This document shows, piece by piece, positions 23,480 through 35,290 of a stretch of 64,000 bases of DNA. The DNA lies in the NCBI RefSeq assembly GCF_002776525.5, contig NC_045436.1, forward strand, positions 8,935,294 through 8,999,293, read 5' to 3'. The DNA is from Piliocolobus tephrosceles (Eukaryota > Chordata > Mammalia > Primates > Cercopithecidae). Position numbers and translations under genes: made by a program. The notes under the pieces are model-generated. The model had not been told where the DNA came from. It saw nothing but the letters and a program-made list of their open reading frames with translations, and ran no database searches. Position 1 is the stretch's first letter. Each line of letters begins with the position of its first letter.

Positions 23480-24285
23480 TATACTATCCTGTGCTCAGTG
23501 TCCTCTTTATGTGCGGAGTCTTTTGTAGTTGCTATATCTGTGTGTTCTCACTTTGAGTAGGGAAAGTTGTGGCCAGTTGAGAGAGAAAAATAAAATCCTA
23601 AATGGACTGAACAGAATCTCTCTTGACCGATAGGACCCCAGAGAAACCTCAAAAACATCCAGCAATAGGTCAGACACATCTCTCCCTTGCTGCCAACAGG
23701 CTTTCTTCCCTAAGGGTCCAACAGAAACTAGTCCTTTTGAAAGACACACTCCACTGCTGACATCAACCAACTGCCTGATGCTGCCTCTCCTTTCGGTGGT
23801 TTTTACACAGCAATTGACCAGCATTCCATCCTGATGAAAGACCACTAACCGTGGAGCGGTTCTGGCCAGACCACGGAGGCTGCGCACAGAGGACCTTTGT
23901 GTTCCTGCTTCACCTTTTGATGCATAGGGCCTAACTATAATGCGCTTAAATGTTAAGTCTCCACCCTAAAGTGAACACGAGATGCATGTTGTATAGGTTA
24001 GCCTACTCTATTACACATGCACGAGCCTCCCCTCCATGAATGTTCATAGATCCTCCTATAACCTGTTGAATACATAGATTTAACCAACCCATTCACCATA
24101 AATTCCTGTACCCTTTACCTCTCCCTGGAAGTGCTTGCTGTCAGCTACTGACCAGAGGCTATACATCCTAGCCTGCAAGATGGTCACCCTACAGGCTATG
24201 ACCTTTTATGACAAAGCTCTCCGAATTTATGAACCTCATGATTCAGTTGACACCAAGAATATTGTTCACCCATAAATAGTTTTGG
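23480..24285 (+). mobile_element. Possible ERV-type LTR, family not assigned
   Basis: The downstream half has features I associate with old LTRs: 'ccattcaccataaattcctg', 'tgcttgctgtcagctactg', 'ctagcctgcaagatggtcac' and a decayed polyadenylation region 'gacaaagctctcc' near 24211. The upstream half has a minus-strand frame of 126 codons (23507-23887) with no domain I know. The call rests on familiarity of the motif order only. Confidence 0.35.
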
Positions 24286-25099
24286 CAGATTCTATTTAGC
24301 TTCCCTCCTTCTTACAACCCTCCTTCTTACAACTGTTAGAATCCTCTTTTCAAACGATAACCTAGAAAGCAGTCCGTCCATGTGGATGACCAAATAGCCA
24401 GTTTCCGTCAATCATTTATCAGGAATGGCTCTAAACCAATCATGTATCTGGGTTTTGCTGGATTAGAGAGAAATCTTTTTCCTGCTCCCTGGTTAGACAA
24501 CCAAGCCAAGTGGAATTTTTTGTGAATAAGTTGAAGTCAGCCATTCTTCCCTTGCCAGAGAAAGTACATGAAAGCCAGCATTCTTCAGGGAGCCTAGTAC
24601 TCTTGGTTCTTCCAGTTTTTGCTTCCTTCAATGACCAAATTCACATTTTAGGGTGAAGCAAGCCCTAGCTACTTCTGTGCCTGTTTGTTTGGCATTATTT
24701 CAATCTGTACTTTCTGAATCTAAAGAAATGGCCACGGGGAAGTGTCTGATGAAAAGATCGGAGCCAGAAAGCACTTACCACACAGTAGGAGGAGGATTTC
24801 CTTCCTTTGTTCAATAGCATTCTCTAAGGAAGAATTTTCAGGCAAGGTATATAGAAAAGTGTTTTATTTTCTCCCTGCTTTGGTACTGTAGGGCCTTGCC
24901 AGGCTCTGGGAATGGAACTATGCCCAGGATCTGAGAAAACAATGACCCCAATGGGCTATGGCACACTTCGAATGGGAGAGGACAAACTCACTGCCATTGT
25001 CACCAACAGGTCCACTTGCTTGTGCTTCAGGGTGCTACGGGAGGGGCGTTCCAGGAAGGTGGCATGCCCAGAAAGGGTATGGAAGCTCTGCACCCTTTC
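24286..25099. other. Unassigned interval
   Basis: No confident repeat or gene. Two overlapping plus-strand frames near 24912-25155 run into a T-stretch and have no known domain. Confidence 0.3.
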
Positions 25100-25421
25100 A
25101 CCATACTTTTTTTTTTTTTGTGCCTCTTCATCAGGTTTTTAATCCCTTACACTAAACTGGTTAACCTAAGTACAGTATTTCCCTGAGTTCTCTGATCCCT
25201 TTGAGCAAACTCTCAAAACTGGGGAGGGATTGTGGGAATCTCACATTTACAGCCAAGATAAACGGAAGTGTAGGTACTATGAGCACTCCAGACTCACAGC
25301 TGATGTCTCAAGTGTAGGCAGTCTTGTGGGACTGAGCCCTTCACCTGGCAGTAGGTCAGTTCCCTGCTAACACCGGACACCAGTTGGTGTCCCACACTTT
25401 AATTGCTGGAAAATTGCTCCG
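25100..25421 (+). mobile_element. ERVL-class LTR, 3' part
   Basis: 'cctgagttctctgatccctt', 'ggggagggattgtgggaat', 'cagtcttgtgggactgagcc' and 'caccagttggtgtcccaca' are in the order of an old ERVL/MLT2-like LTR. It is followed at once by a primer-binding-site-like motif, which supports both the orientation and the LTR end. Confidence 0.5.
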
Positions 25422-25423
25422 TT

Positions 25424-25440
25424 TGGTGTCAGAAGTGATG
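25424..25440 (+). other. Decayed retroviral primer-binding site, tRNA-Leu type
   Basis: TGGTGTCAGAAGTGATG directly follows the LTR end. TGGTGTCAG matches the complement of a tRNA-Leu 3' end including CCA, the primer used by ERVL elements, and the remaining bases differ at a few positions. Only a short leader stretch can be followed after it. The element is an ancient, inactive fragment. Confidence 0.45.
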
Positions 25441-26189
25441 TGAGTAGGAGAACAGTTTTTCCTTTTAGAGTGTCCTTTGTCCATTACATATCCTGCATGT
25501 CTCCCTTAAGCTGTGCTGTTTGCTATTTTTCCTTATGCACGAAGTTTTGCAAAAACATATATGCCCTCACCTTATTTGTAAGATGTGAGAAAGACTGAAG
25601 TCATTTTAAAACCACAGTCATATTGGGTAAAATCCATCCAGTCATCTCAATTGCAATCACCTTGAAACAAAGAGTAACATGGACACAATTATTTTCAATA
25701 ATCATAAGAAATAGTCCCTCAGCTAATAAACATCACCTCCCAATGCCTCTCCTGTTCTGGGTTTCCCTTCCTCAATTTCTCAAGCGATCCAGACTGTTTA
25801 TTTCTGTTTGAAATGTATGCCAGGAAACCATCTAACAGCTTTACATTTGATCTCAAGAACGCTAATCCAAGGCCTATTATTAATAGCTTTCTAAAAGAGT
25901 TTAATGCTATTTTTATTTGTATTTTAAATATAGCAGTAGAAAATATCAACTTACATTCTTGGGACTAATATAAGTGAGGATTGTTGATTTTCACATAAAA
26001 AAATCTAAGGATAATCGCATTGTTAAATCTCTCCTTAACTGGGTTGGGGACACATGAAAGACCTCATTGTGAGGTTTGTATATCTGTAATTATTTTAAAA
26101 CTTATATGCAAAATCACTTCCATATAAGCAAATATTATAAATAAATCGAATGCAAGTTCTATTCCACATTTATATGACTATGCAATTAT
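25441..26189. other. Unassigned AT-rich interval
   Basis: No recognised element after the leader fragment and no frame above 76 codons. Confidence 0.3.
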
Positions 26190-26330
26190 AAAAATATCCG
26201 CTCACGCCTGTAATCCCAGCTCTCAGGGAGGCAAAGGCGGGAGGATAGCTTGAGCCCAGGAGTTCGAGACCTGCCTGGGTAATACAGCGAGACCCCGTTC
26301 TCCTCAAAAAGGAAAAAAAAAAAAAAAAAG
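26190..26330 (+). mobile_element. Alu left monomer (FLAM-like)
   Basis: 'gctcacgcctgtaatcccag', 'gaggatagcttgagcccagg' and 'agcgagaccccgttctc' followed by an A-rich tail: one Alu arm only, lacking the right arm, as in free left Alu monomers. Confidence 0.8.
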
Positions 26331-26934
26331 ACAAAAAAAAAATATTTCTTTCACATAATTTTTCTAAATTAATTTTAAATAAAATTGCTGTTTCCTCTAC
26401 TTATTGGAAGCTTTAAATACATAAGTAGCTATGTGTACCTATGTCTTCACAGGGAAAAATTTAACATGAAATTTCTAGCAAAGCATAATAGAAATCTGTT
26501 TATGTCTCTCTATTCTATTCATATGATGAAAATCCACTCATAATCCCATAAACTATAATACGCTTGCTGTTAGACTTCATTCTTCTATCAAATTTCCATT
26601 GATACTGCAGACTGTATGCAATAAAATAGCTCCCTTGAATGTGCATTTTCATTTGAATGTGAAGGCTGTGAGGGAGACTGTGAAATCTGAATCACAAATA
26701 TCCATAACCGTGTGTCTCGCTCAGATCCATCCTGCAGGCTTCCCCATCTCCATGGAAGCACATAAGGGCAGGCACTGAATGACTGGACTTCACATGCAAG
26801 GAAGCATAGAGAAGAGATAAGAGACCAGCATGACTATCAAATCACTTATCTAAGGTTGCAACCACATGAAAGTTTTAGTCCACTCTAGCACAACTTCCCT
26901 TAAGTATTACAGTAAAAAGTTTCTTTGCTTATGA
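26331..26934. other. Unassigned AT-rich interval
   Basis: No recognised element. A short GC-richer part at 26700-26770 stands out only mildly. Confidence 0.3.
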
Positions 26935-27310
26935 ACTATTATAATGAAAACTTGATGCAGAAGCACAGAGTAGAACAATAGTTACCAGAGGCTGGGGGAG
27001 TTGGGAAAGTGAACGTGAAGAGTTGCTGATCAAAGGGGACAAAATTTCCAACAGACAGGAGGAATAGATTTTGGAATCAATTTTGAGATTCACTGCACAC
27101 CAGGGTGATTGTAGTCAATAATAGTGTATTGCATATTTCAAAATAAGAGTAAATTTCAAATGTCTCACCACAAAATAAATAGGTGAGTTGATGGATATGT
27201 TGGATATGTTAATTTGCTTGATTTAATCATAGCATATTATACACATCATCACATTGTACCCCAGAAATGTAGACAACTATGACTTTTCAATTAGAAAAAG
27301 AATTTGACTT
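26935..27310 (+). mobile_element. L1M-type LINE 3' UTR fragment
   Basis: 'gttaccagaggctgggggag', 'cagggtgattgtagtcaata' and 'atgtctcaccacaaaat' followed by 'tcacattgtaccccagaaat' give the order of an L1M 3' end, sense strand. No coding capacity is present. Confidence 0.75.
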
Positions 27311-27746
27311 TGTAAAATTGTCTCAAAATGTTGCCTTAGCCAATATCTAAAGTCAGTTAGAATAAAAGCGCCACTATCATCTAATAGCCTAAAATGAAAA
27401 AAGATGACTTACCATCTATGAAATAGTCTAAAAATTAAAAGAAAAAAAAAAAAGCTGATTTAGAATTGCCTAACTCATCAAGATAGATCAATTTATGGAA
27501 ATAACTAACTTTATTCTATGATTAGGAAAAGGGACTTAAATTTCTGGAGCTTTATTACTTGATAAAACTAAAGTATTGTATTTTCAGATTCCTGACACAA
27601 GTGGCTAAAATAACTAAAACTGTTTTAATTATAGTTACTTTATTTTTTATATTTTAGAAATTCCATGTGATTTTTTCAATTCAGCTTGGTATTTTTACTA
27701 TGTTTTCAATGGCTTTTTACTTTTATATGGTATTACTTTTTATTTA
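27311..27746. other. Unassigned AT-rich interval
   Basis: AT-rich with a short A-run at 27441-27452. No element recognised. Confidence 0.3.
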
Positions 27747-27758
27747 TATATACTATCT

Positions 27759-28049
27759 TTTTTTTGAAACAGAGTTTTGCTCTTGTTGCCCAGGCTGGAG
27801 TGCAGTGTCGTGATCTCAGCTCTCTGCAACCTCCGCCTCCTGGGTTCAAGGGATTCTCCTGCCTTAGCCTCCTGAGTAGGTGGGATTATAGGGGCCCACC
27901 ACCATGCCTGTCTAGTTTTTTGTATTTTTAGTAGAGATGGGGTTTCACCATGTTGGTCAGGCTGGTCTTGAACTCCCGACCTCAAGTGATCCGCCTGCCT
28001 CGGCCTCCCAAAGTGCTTGGATTACAGGCATGAGTCACCTCACCCGGCC
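27759..28049 (-). mobile_element. AluS (antisense), full length
   Basis: Reads antisense from a T-run and 'gaaacagagttttgctcttg' to 'catgagtcacctcacccgg'. TATATACTATC (27747-27757) before it and TATATACTACC after it form a target-site duplication with one difference. The frames on both strands here are Alu translations. Confidence 0.95.
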
Positions 28050-28149
28050 TATATACTACCTTTTATATAAAGGAATATATATAATGAATGTATGCTTCAA
28101 AGAGAAATACATGAACAAAAACTCCATGTTCACGTCCAGGCATCTTAAC

Positions 28150-28629
28150 AGAAAATTATCAATATTTTGAAGCCTTATGACTGTCCCTCCCAAACCCTCA
28201 TTCTCTTTTCTCCACTACAGAGGTAACTCTGCTATGAATTTTGTGTACATCATTCTCTTACTTGCCTTGTTTTAATATATGTGGATTTATCACTGATTAA
28301 TATTTTAATTCACATTTTTGTATTTTACATAAAAGAAACAGTGTATGCATTTATTTGGAACTTGCTACTTTTACTCAACATTTTTGAGATTGAGCGGTAG
28401 GTCATTCGTTTTTCCTGGTGTATAGTGCATTACTATATAAATATGGAAAAATTTTTCAATTCTGTCAACATTTGTATTTCCAATTTTTTTTTAAATTACA
28501 TGTTATGACTTCTGTGAACATTTCTGTACACATCTTCCATATGTGTCTATCTGGAGAGCTAGGTCACAGAACAAACACATCTGCAACTTTCCCAATAATG
28601 CCAGAACAAGTGCCTGCTGTTCTGCCTTC

Positions 28630-28665
<36 letters not shown>

Positions 28666-28860
28666 CTTTTTCTTTATAGCCAACATCATTGGTCGAAAAT
28701 GTGATTTTAACTTGATTACCCTGATGGCTAATGAGGATGAATACCTTTTCCTAAGCATATTGGCCACTTGAGGCTTAGTGACATTCCTGTATGTTTTGCT
28801 ATTTTATTATCTTCTCATTGATATTTTAGAAATATATATGGAATACTAGTTTAGGTTATA
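28150..28860 (-). mobile_element. L1M-type LINE 3' region (antisense)
   Basis: Antisense L1 text: 'ctccactacagaggtaactc', 'ggaacttgctacttttactc', 'tatagtgcattactatata', 'cctgatggctaatgaggatg' and 'cctaagcatattggccactt'. A run of about 28 A (28634-28662) interrupts it and is probably an expanded A-stretch on this strand. The 117-codon plus-strand frame at 28418-28771 is antisense LINE. Confidence 0.6.
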
Positions 28861-28949
28861 GGTCGGACAGACCTCCTTTCATTTTAGCTTATTTTTAACA
28901 CTCTGGTGTTTTGGAATCATGTTTTAAATGCATTGTTCATTTATTTACC

Positions 28950-29085
28950 TAGAGACAGGATCTTGCTATTTTGCCCAGGTGTAACTCCAACTTCTCGAAC
29001 TCAATCCATCCTCCCACCTCAGTCTCCCGAGTAGCTGGGATGACATGCATGCACCATGTTATCCTGTGTAGCTTGGGATGATTTT
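28950..29085 (-). mobile_element. Old Alu monomer (antisense)
   Basis: 'gagacaggatcttgctattt', 'tgcccaggtgtaactccaac', 'cctcccacctcagtctcccg' and 'gagtagctgggatgac': a single, strongly decayed Alu-like arm with an internal deletion. Confidence 0.7.
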
Positions 29086-30085
29086 TTTTAAAAAAAATTA
29101 TAACTTGCCCTTTTCTCCTGTATTTAATTTCAATTTCTTCAATTATTAGGACACATATTTTGTACTTCACACAAATGAATCTATTATTGGGGGGATTCGA
29201 AGAGGGTAATTTTGGTTGGTTGGTTGGCTGTTTCTGCTGGATCTTACATGTGGTGACTAGCTTTACTTTGTACTTTTTAATTTCATATTTGGGGCCCATC
29301 TTTACTGTGGATACCTAGTTCAAGTGAAATCGAGTGCACGGGCCTCCAGCAGCATTGGCATCTGCTTCCTCCAGCACTTCTAACCTGGGACCACGTAAAT
29401 TCATTTCTCAGCTTAGGCTTTCCTGGACATTGACATGAGAAATTCAAACTCTAAACCCATTTGAAGACAGGGAATGTTCAGGAATTATGTTGTGCAGAAT
29501 GGAAGAGGCATTTTTTCCCCCTAATTAGAGTCCAGGCAGCCACATTTTCTTTGCCATTTCCTTTCTCAGACCGGCAGGTTATTTTCGAAGACAGTCTTTT
29601 CAGAGTATACATTTCAAGGGTCACAGCTGCACATCTGGAATTCTCAGTGCCTCCTCTATACCTGGAAATGCTCCAAAGCTTGTATGTTTTCCCTACATAG
29701 TCCTTAAAACTATGCCTCCTAGTTAAGGAGACTGGCATATGCCCCTCAGGGCAGCCATAGTTCAGCATTTTCTCACTTCTGCTTTTTGGCTTCCTTGTCG
29801 CTTGGGGGTCTGGGAATTTCGTTTTCTTGAAACTCAGCAATGCCATTAAAACAATTTTGTTACAGTCTATCCAACATTTCTGTGGTTTTGTAGAAGGAGA
29901 TTTCTTCCTCTTTTTTGTTTCTAGAAGCAGCAGTCTCTTAATGTTTTACTTATTTCTTCCTTTGCCTAACAAGAGTAAGATCAGATCAAATAAGTGATGT
30001 TAATGCTAAAAAGAAACAAAGGAAGGAAAGAAGGACAGATGAAAGGAATTTACAGACAGGAATAAGGGATTACAGTTTTGTTTGT
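29086..30085. other. Unassigned interval with overlapping frames
   Basis: A 122-codon minus-strand frame (29478-29846) overlaps a 79-codon plus-strand frame (29461-29700). Neither has a domain I know, and the overlap of two equally plausible frames argues against either being real. A (TTGG)n-like stretch lies at 29212-29228. No repeat is assigned. Confidence 0.35.
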
Positions 30086-30222
30086 TTCCACAGATGGGGT
30101 CTCACTGTCCTGCCCTGGCTGAAGTACACAGGTGTGATCATAGCTCACTGAAGACTTACACTCCCGAGTTCAAGAGATCCTCCCACCTCAGCTTCACGTG
30201 TAGCTGAGATTACAGGTGTGAG
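30086..30222 (-). mobile_element. Alu monomer (antisense, diverged)
   Basis: 'gatggggtctcactgtcctg', 'gtgatcatagctcactgaag' and 'tcctcccacctcagcttc' with 'gctgagattacaggtgtgag': one Alu arm in antisense, as in an old FLAM or AluJ left arm. Confidence 0.75.
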
Positions 30223-33200
30223 TGTAATTTTAAGCCCAAGAGGTGGCTAAGATAGGTGCTGAGGTTATCATGTACCCTGGAAAGTGTCCACGAACATGGA
30301 AACACTTGGAACTCAGTCCTTTGAAGGCACCAATCTTCTCAAGGGAGTGTGAAAAGGATATTTACTCCCCCTACAATCTTTATTCTTAGCCCTATAATGC
30401 ACACTTCATCTCTGAACGGATTTCCATTTGAGCTGTCCTTTCCTTCCATTTCTGCATTGCAGAGGTGTTACTCAGGCTATAAGTCTTTTCACTATTAGTG
30501 ACATTAGTCTAGACATTTCCATCAGGCACCTGCAAAGAGACTAATACAGGGACATTTTCTATCCTCCACTTCCACCACCCTAGGGCCATCTGGCTCTCCG
30601 TGAAAAGAACTGTGAGAGAAGTGGAAGAGTAGAGGACTGGTTAGTTTGACAAGGGGCTGCCTATACTTCTGTGCACACCTACAGAAGGCATCCCCCAGCT
30701 CCCTGAAGCATGTGCACTGTGTCCAGATGCTGCTACTCAGCTTCCTTGCCTGTCCCAGGCTGATCCATTTCCCGGATTTCACAGCCAGAGCTTTCTGACC
30801 AAAATGGACTTCTGGTCAGAAGCCAGTGTTCCTTCGTTGTAGTTAGCATAACATGGAGAAAACCAGGATAAACTGCTCTCCCGTGAGACAGTAGTAAATT
30901 TTCAGGAATCCCTACACACATGGTAGGGTGAAATAGTCAAGTTGTATTTAAAGGAGGAGAGTCTTGGTGTGACTGGCATGTAAATTCTCAAGTACACAGC
31001 ACTCTGTATAGTAATGGGCCACAGTATTTGCCCCCACAATGCAGGAGAGGTAGTTGGTTGCACATAAACATGCTTACATACCCATCTTTACAGTCTTTAC
31101 ATGTTAACATCAATTTGTTACTATCCATATAAAAAGATTTCACTGTGGATAAGCCCTACCTATATTTAATCCCAGACTGCTACATTCTGACACCTACTGC
31201 TTTCCAGTAGGCTTATTTAATGCAGTCTACAATAAAGAAATGTATTGCAATAGTAACATAAACACATATCATCAGTATGGTAAGTCAGCCCCCCCCCCCC
31301 CCCCCCGCAAAACGTCCAGCAATGCATTGCAAATGTGATTGATGATTACATTACCTATTTGTATAGACATTATATACACATATAACATGAGCAAATACGA
31401 TTATATAATGGATACTATGGTCTACCTTCCATCCAATCCCTTTTTCATTCTTCCAAACAGAACCTCAGATATTTCTTTCCCCACAGAGCCAAATGCATCT
31501 GAGTAAACTAACTTGAGCTCCTACCCCAGTGTAGTTCCTGATTTTTCTAAGATTAATATAATGCCTCTAGCCAACTCACTTGTGTAAGACTGGCAGGTGA
31601 TGGAATTTGGGCCAGTGGTATAGCAAGGGTTGTATTCGGGGGTAAGGCTCTAGGAGTATTTTCTTTCCCCCCAGGAGAGATAAACAAGAAGATATGTTTT
31701 TTCTTCTTCCTAAGTGATCAAGTGTTTGGAATTGATGTTTGTATCTACTCCCACCATCTTGATACTAGATTGAACTAAACCCAGAGGGTATGTGTGTGGT
31801 GGGGGGTGCAGGGTGAAAGAAGGAAGCAACATAGCATCCCTGGGTGGATGAATAAGAGCGCTCTAAAGCTCTACCTTTAGGTTTCCTGTTAAGTATGAGA
31901 TAAATCCGCTGTTGCTTGAGTCAGTTGGAATCTGAGTTTATGTAACTTGCAGCCACAGCAAGTTAACAGATAAACCAAGAATCAAAAACCACTCAGTACA
32001 AGCCCTTGGACTGCAAATTCGAATATAAGATAGGCTATCATAAAATTTACATCTATCATCCTAAAAGATCCATTGCAGCATGATTAACAGAGCTGGAAAT
32101 GTACATGACAGAACTTGAAAGAAAAATATCAGATTTTTTTTTTCCCCCGAGAAGATGACCTTAACTGCCACTGTTAACTATACTGTAAAGAATGGATTGC
32201 CAGGCTCTTATTCTCTATGGAAATATAGATTTGGTTGTTTTCATCTTGTAATGAGATAATTGAACTCTAGTTTCCACTCATGTGTTCAGTAATAAAATGA
32301 ATTAGGTCTATCCAGAATTCTGTGCAAATACACAGTAACAGGCCCCACCACCTGCCTCTCACCAAGCCAGTCTAATTTAGGTATTCTTTAAGGTTATTAT
32401 TTTTCAGAGATCCATCCTCAATTTCTTCCTACTAACCAGACATTTTCAAATTTAATATTATGACACACAAAGGATCAAAGTCCTGTCCCTCATGACATTT
32501 GGATCACGTGCTGCCCAAATGACAATTCTGTGCTCTGGACTGGAACCAACACTATTTGAGAGCATTCCTGAAATCGCAGGGTGATTACAACTAATAATGA
32601 TCAACTGAGTCAGCCTTTCTTCTCTGGAACGTGTTTTCTTCTCATTTATTAAGGGTGTTTTTCTCCACCACTAAAGCACTATTGTATAACAAATTACTCA
32701 GAATGTGACATCCCAATATATGCCTTTACACAAAGGATCAAAAAAACGGCACTATCTGGTCCTGTTGAACACACTGCTTAAAAGAAAATCCTACATACAT
32801 GCTGTGGTTTATGAGTGTGACCCTTTCCGGACATGATCTGAAGTTTGCTCTATTGTCTTTACATCCTCAATCTTGTCTCCGCTTATAGTTCTGGCAGCCA
32901 GTAATGAAGGAGGAAGGTCAGCTCTACAGTAACTCTGCACTTGCTGATCTCTAACATTTTCAAGAATGACAGATTCACTTCCCATTTGCTGTACCTATGG
33001 AGACTACTTTAAAAGAACTGGAAGATTTATGCAGCTCCACAAACAACATAGCATAACTTTAAAAAACAAATGACACCTGTCTAGCAGTTCACGATGTCGG
33101 ATGATTAATGTCACACTTTTTGCAAACAAGGGACTGATTCATCCTTTTCCATCTTCCTGAAGGCTCTTGGGCAAAGGCAGGGTGGAACTTTCATCTGTTC

Positions 33201-33799
33201 TGTGTCTCATAAGCAAGCATGATTATTATGGGATCCAATGGACACGCAGACCTGTCCGCTGGGCATTAACCTCAAGCACTGCAGCCTGACCAAGTACAAA
33301 TGCCAAGGAACAAAACTATGAGTGAGGCAGAGAAGGTGCTCCAGAGAGGCCTCGGCACAGGCGGCTGGGGCTTCTTGGCAAAGCTTTCATTTTCATCTCT
33401 TCCAACCACTAAATAATAAGTCAAATATAAATCAACATATAGCCATGTGTGATTTTTACTACTGGACTTGACCTTGGCTAATTTAGAAACAAACCATCCC
33501 AATTTGGCGGGGGTTGTGGGGGGAACATGACAGAGCATGTCATAGGTACATCTTTGATCATAACACTGAAAATACTTGCTCCCTGACCGTTTTATTTTTA
33601 AGACATTCTATAAATATTACATTAAAATTGTATATTTTATCGAAAGGGAATTCAATGAATAACGAAAAAATGTACTTTAACCAAAGTACATTAGATGTTT
33701 TACAAGACTCTAGTATTATAAAATCAAATAGTATACATATATTTTTAAATGTAACTTGTGTTATTAGATCCATAGTCTTTCAGGTAGGATAATTAGTAA
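30223..33799. other. Long repeat-poor, unassigned interval
   Basis: About 3.6 kb with no recognisable transposon. It contains an 18-C run (31289-31306) and short frames (86-92 codons at 30522-30782, 33272-33538 and 33514-33792) with no known domain. It could be ordinary old DNA or contain regulatory elements. Nothing in the sequence decides this. Confidence 0.4.
31289..31306. repeat. Poly(C) run, 18 bases
   Basis: Eighteen uninterrupted C. Homopolymers of this kind are prone to length error in sequencing and to polymorphism. Confidence 0.95.
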
Positions 33800-34015
33800 T
33801 AAGAACACAGGCTCTGAAACCTCTATCTGGGTTTCAGTTCTGGGTCTGCCAATTTCCGGCAGGATCAACCTAGAAAATTTATATAATGAACTGTGCCTTT
33901 AACCTCCTTACTCCCTATTAAAGATAATGTTGCATACTGGAGAGTTTTTGAAGACGAAAAGTTAATATTTGCCACACAATAGGACATATTCAACATAAAC
34001 TATCAATTGTTACTC
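33800..34015 (+). mobile_element. MIR SINE
   Basis: 'agaacacaggctctgaaacc', 'gggtttcagttctgggtctg', 'acctccttactccctatta' and 'tatttgccacacaatagg' follow MIR in sense over most of its length. Confidence 0.65.
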
Positions 34016-34224
34016 TTCTAAAATGTGAGCTCTCAGGATTTAAAATATGAGAATGTTAAGACTGTGCAAAAGATCAGATCTAGAAACTTGCTTTTGAACA
34101 TGCAAAAGTCATCAATATTTTTTGTAGGGAAGAAAATAAAGTTTACATAGGAAACCCATCACATCAGTTGAAATGCTTTATACATTTAATAACAATTTTA
34201 AAAACATTGAAATCCTCTGCTAGA

Positions 34225-35290
34225 GTCATTCATTTAACAATATTCCTTATATGCAAACTATTTGTCAGGCACAGGTGGATTCCAAGAATACCAGGATGAT
34301 CAAAATGAATACAGTCCCTGACCTCATGCAGTATCTATTCTAGTGGAGAAAACAGACAGGAAACAATTTTGGAGCGTGACCTGCAGGTGATGAACTTCAA
34401 ACTGCACTGTGAGAGGTTACATTGTTTATGGAGGGAAGGCTATTCTAAATAGGATTAGCCGGGAATGCCTGTCTGAAAATCAAGACCTTCACAATGAAAA
34501 TCAGCTAGTCTTACAAAAACGCAAAGGTAGAGTGAAGAATTCATATCGACTGTTTATCAGACACTGTGGAGGGCACAGAGGGTATTCTGTGGTAAGCCTG
34601 GAGATGGTTTCTGCCCTCTTGGAGCTTATAATATGGAGAAGGAAGAAAAGAAACTTTACATTTTGTTTGGAAGGAATCAGTATGACACCAAGATTTCTGA
34701 TTTGATAAACTACTTCCCAGATGGTCATGTTCCTTACAAGAGAGGGCAAAGAATCAAAGCAAGTTAGGTTTGAAATGTCTAAGAGATACCCAAGTAAAAC
34801 AGTCAAGTGGACAAATGTAGAAATGGTCAACTCAGTGTAGAGTTTATTCATTTTTTTCCCCAAGAACGTTTCAAAGCAATTGAAATGACTAAGATTATCC
34901 AGAGAGAGAATGAAGATACTGACAAGAGCCAGGCATGGTGGCTCACACCTGTAATCCCAGCACTTTGGGAGGCCGGGGCAGGTGGATCGTCTGAGGTCAG
35001 GAGTTGAAGACCAGCCTGGCCAATATGGTGAAACCCTGTTCCTACTAAAATCACAAAAATTAGCCAGGTGTGGTGGCAGGCACCTATAATCCCAGCTACT
35101 TGGGAGGCTGAGGCAGGAAAATTGCTTGAATGCGGGATGTAGAGGTTGCAGTGAGTCAAGATCACACCACTGCACTCCAGCCTGGGTGACAAAGCAAGAC
35201 TCCATCTCAAAAAATCAAAAAACAAAAACACATAATGACAAGTGACTGAAATGAGAGTCCTAGTAATGGTAAGAACCAAAGTGAACTCCC
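34225..35290 (-). mobile_element. L2 remnants (antisense), split by an Alu
   Basis: Antisense L2 text appears twice: 'tttgtcaggcacaggtggat' and 'gacctcatgcagtatctatt' in the first piece, and 'cagacactgtggagggcaca' and 'gccctcttggagcttataat' in the second. ORF-side text follows ('ggtttgaaatgtctaagag', 'gagagagaatgaagatactg'). Two 3'-end-like segments in a row suggest two L2 copies or a local duplication. The Alu at 34928 lies within. Confidence 0.5.
34928..35230 (+). mobile_element. AluS, full length
   Basis: Starts GCCAGGCATGGTGGCTC and ends with a broken A-rich tail. ATACTGACAAG before it and ATAATGACAAG after it are a target-site duplication with one difference. The 234- and 169-codon minus-strand frames at 34501-35357 are largely antisense Alu plus LINE and are not genes. 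Confidence 0.95.

Noticed and set aside
29461..29846. Overlapping frames of 79 (+) and 122 (-) codons
   Set aside because: Two opposite frames over the same bases with no known domain. At this length chance is likely.
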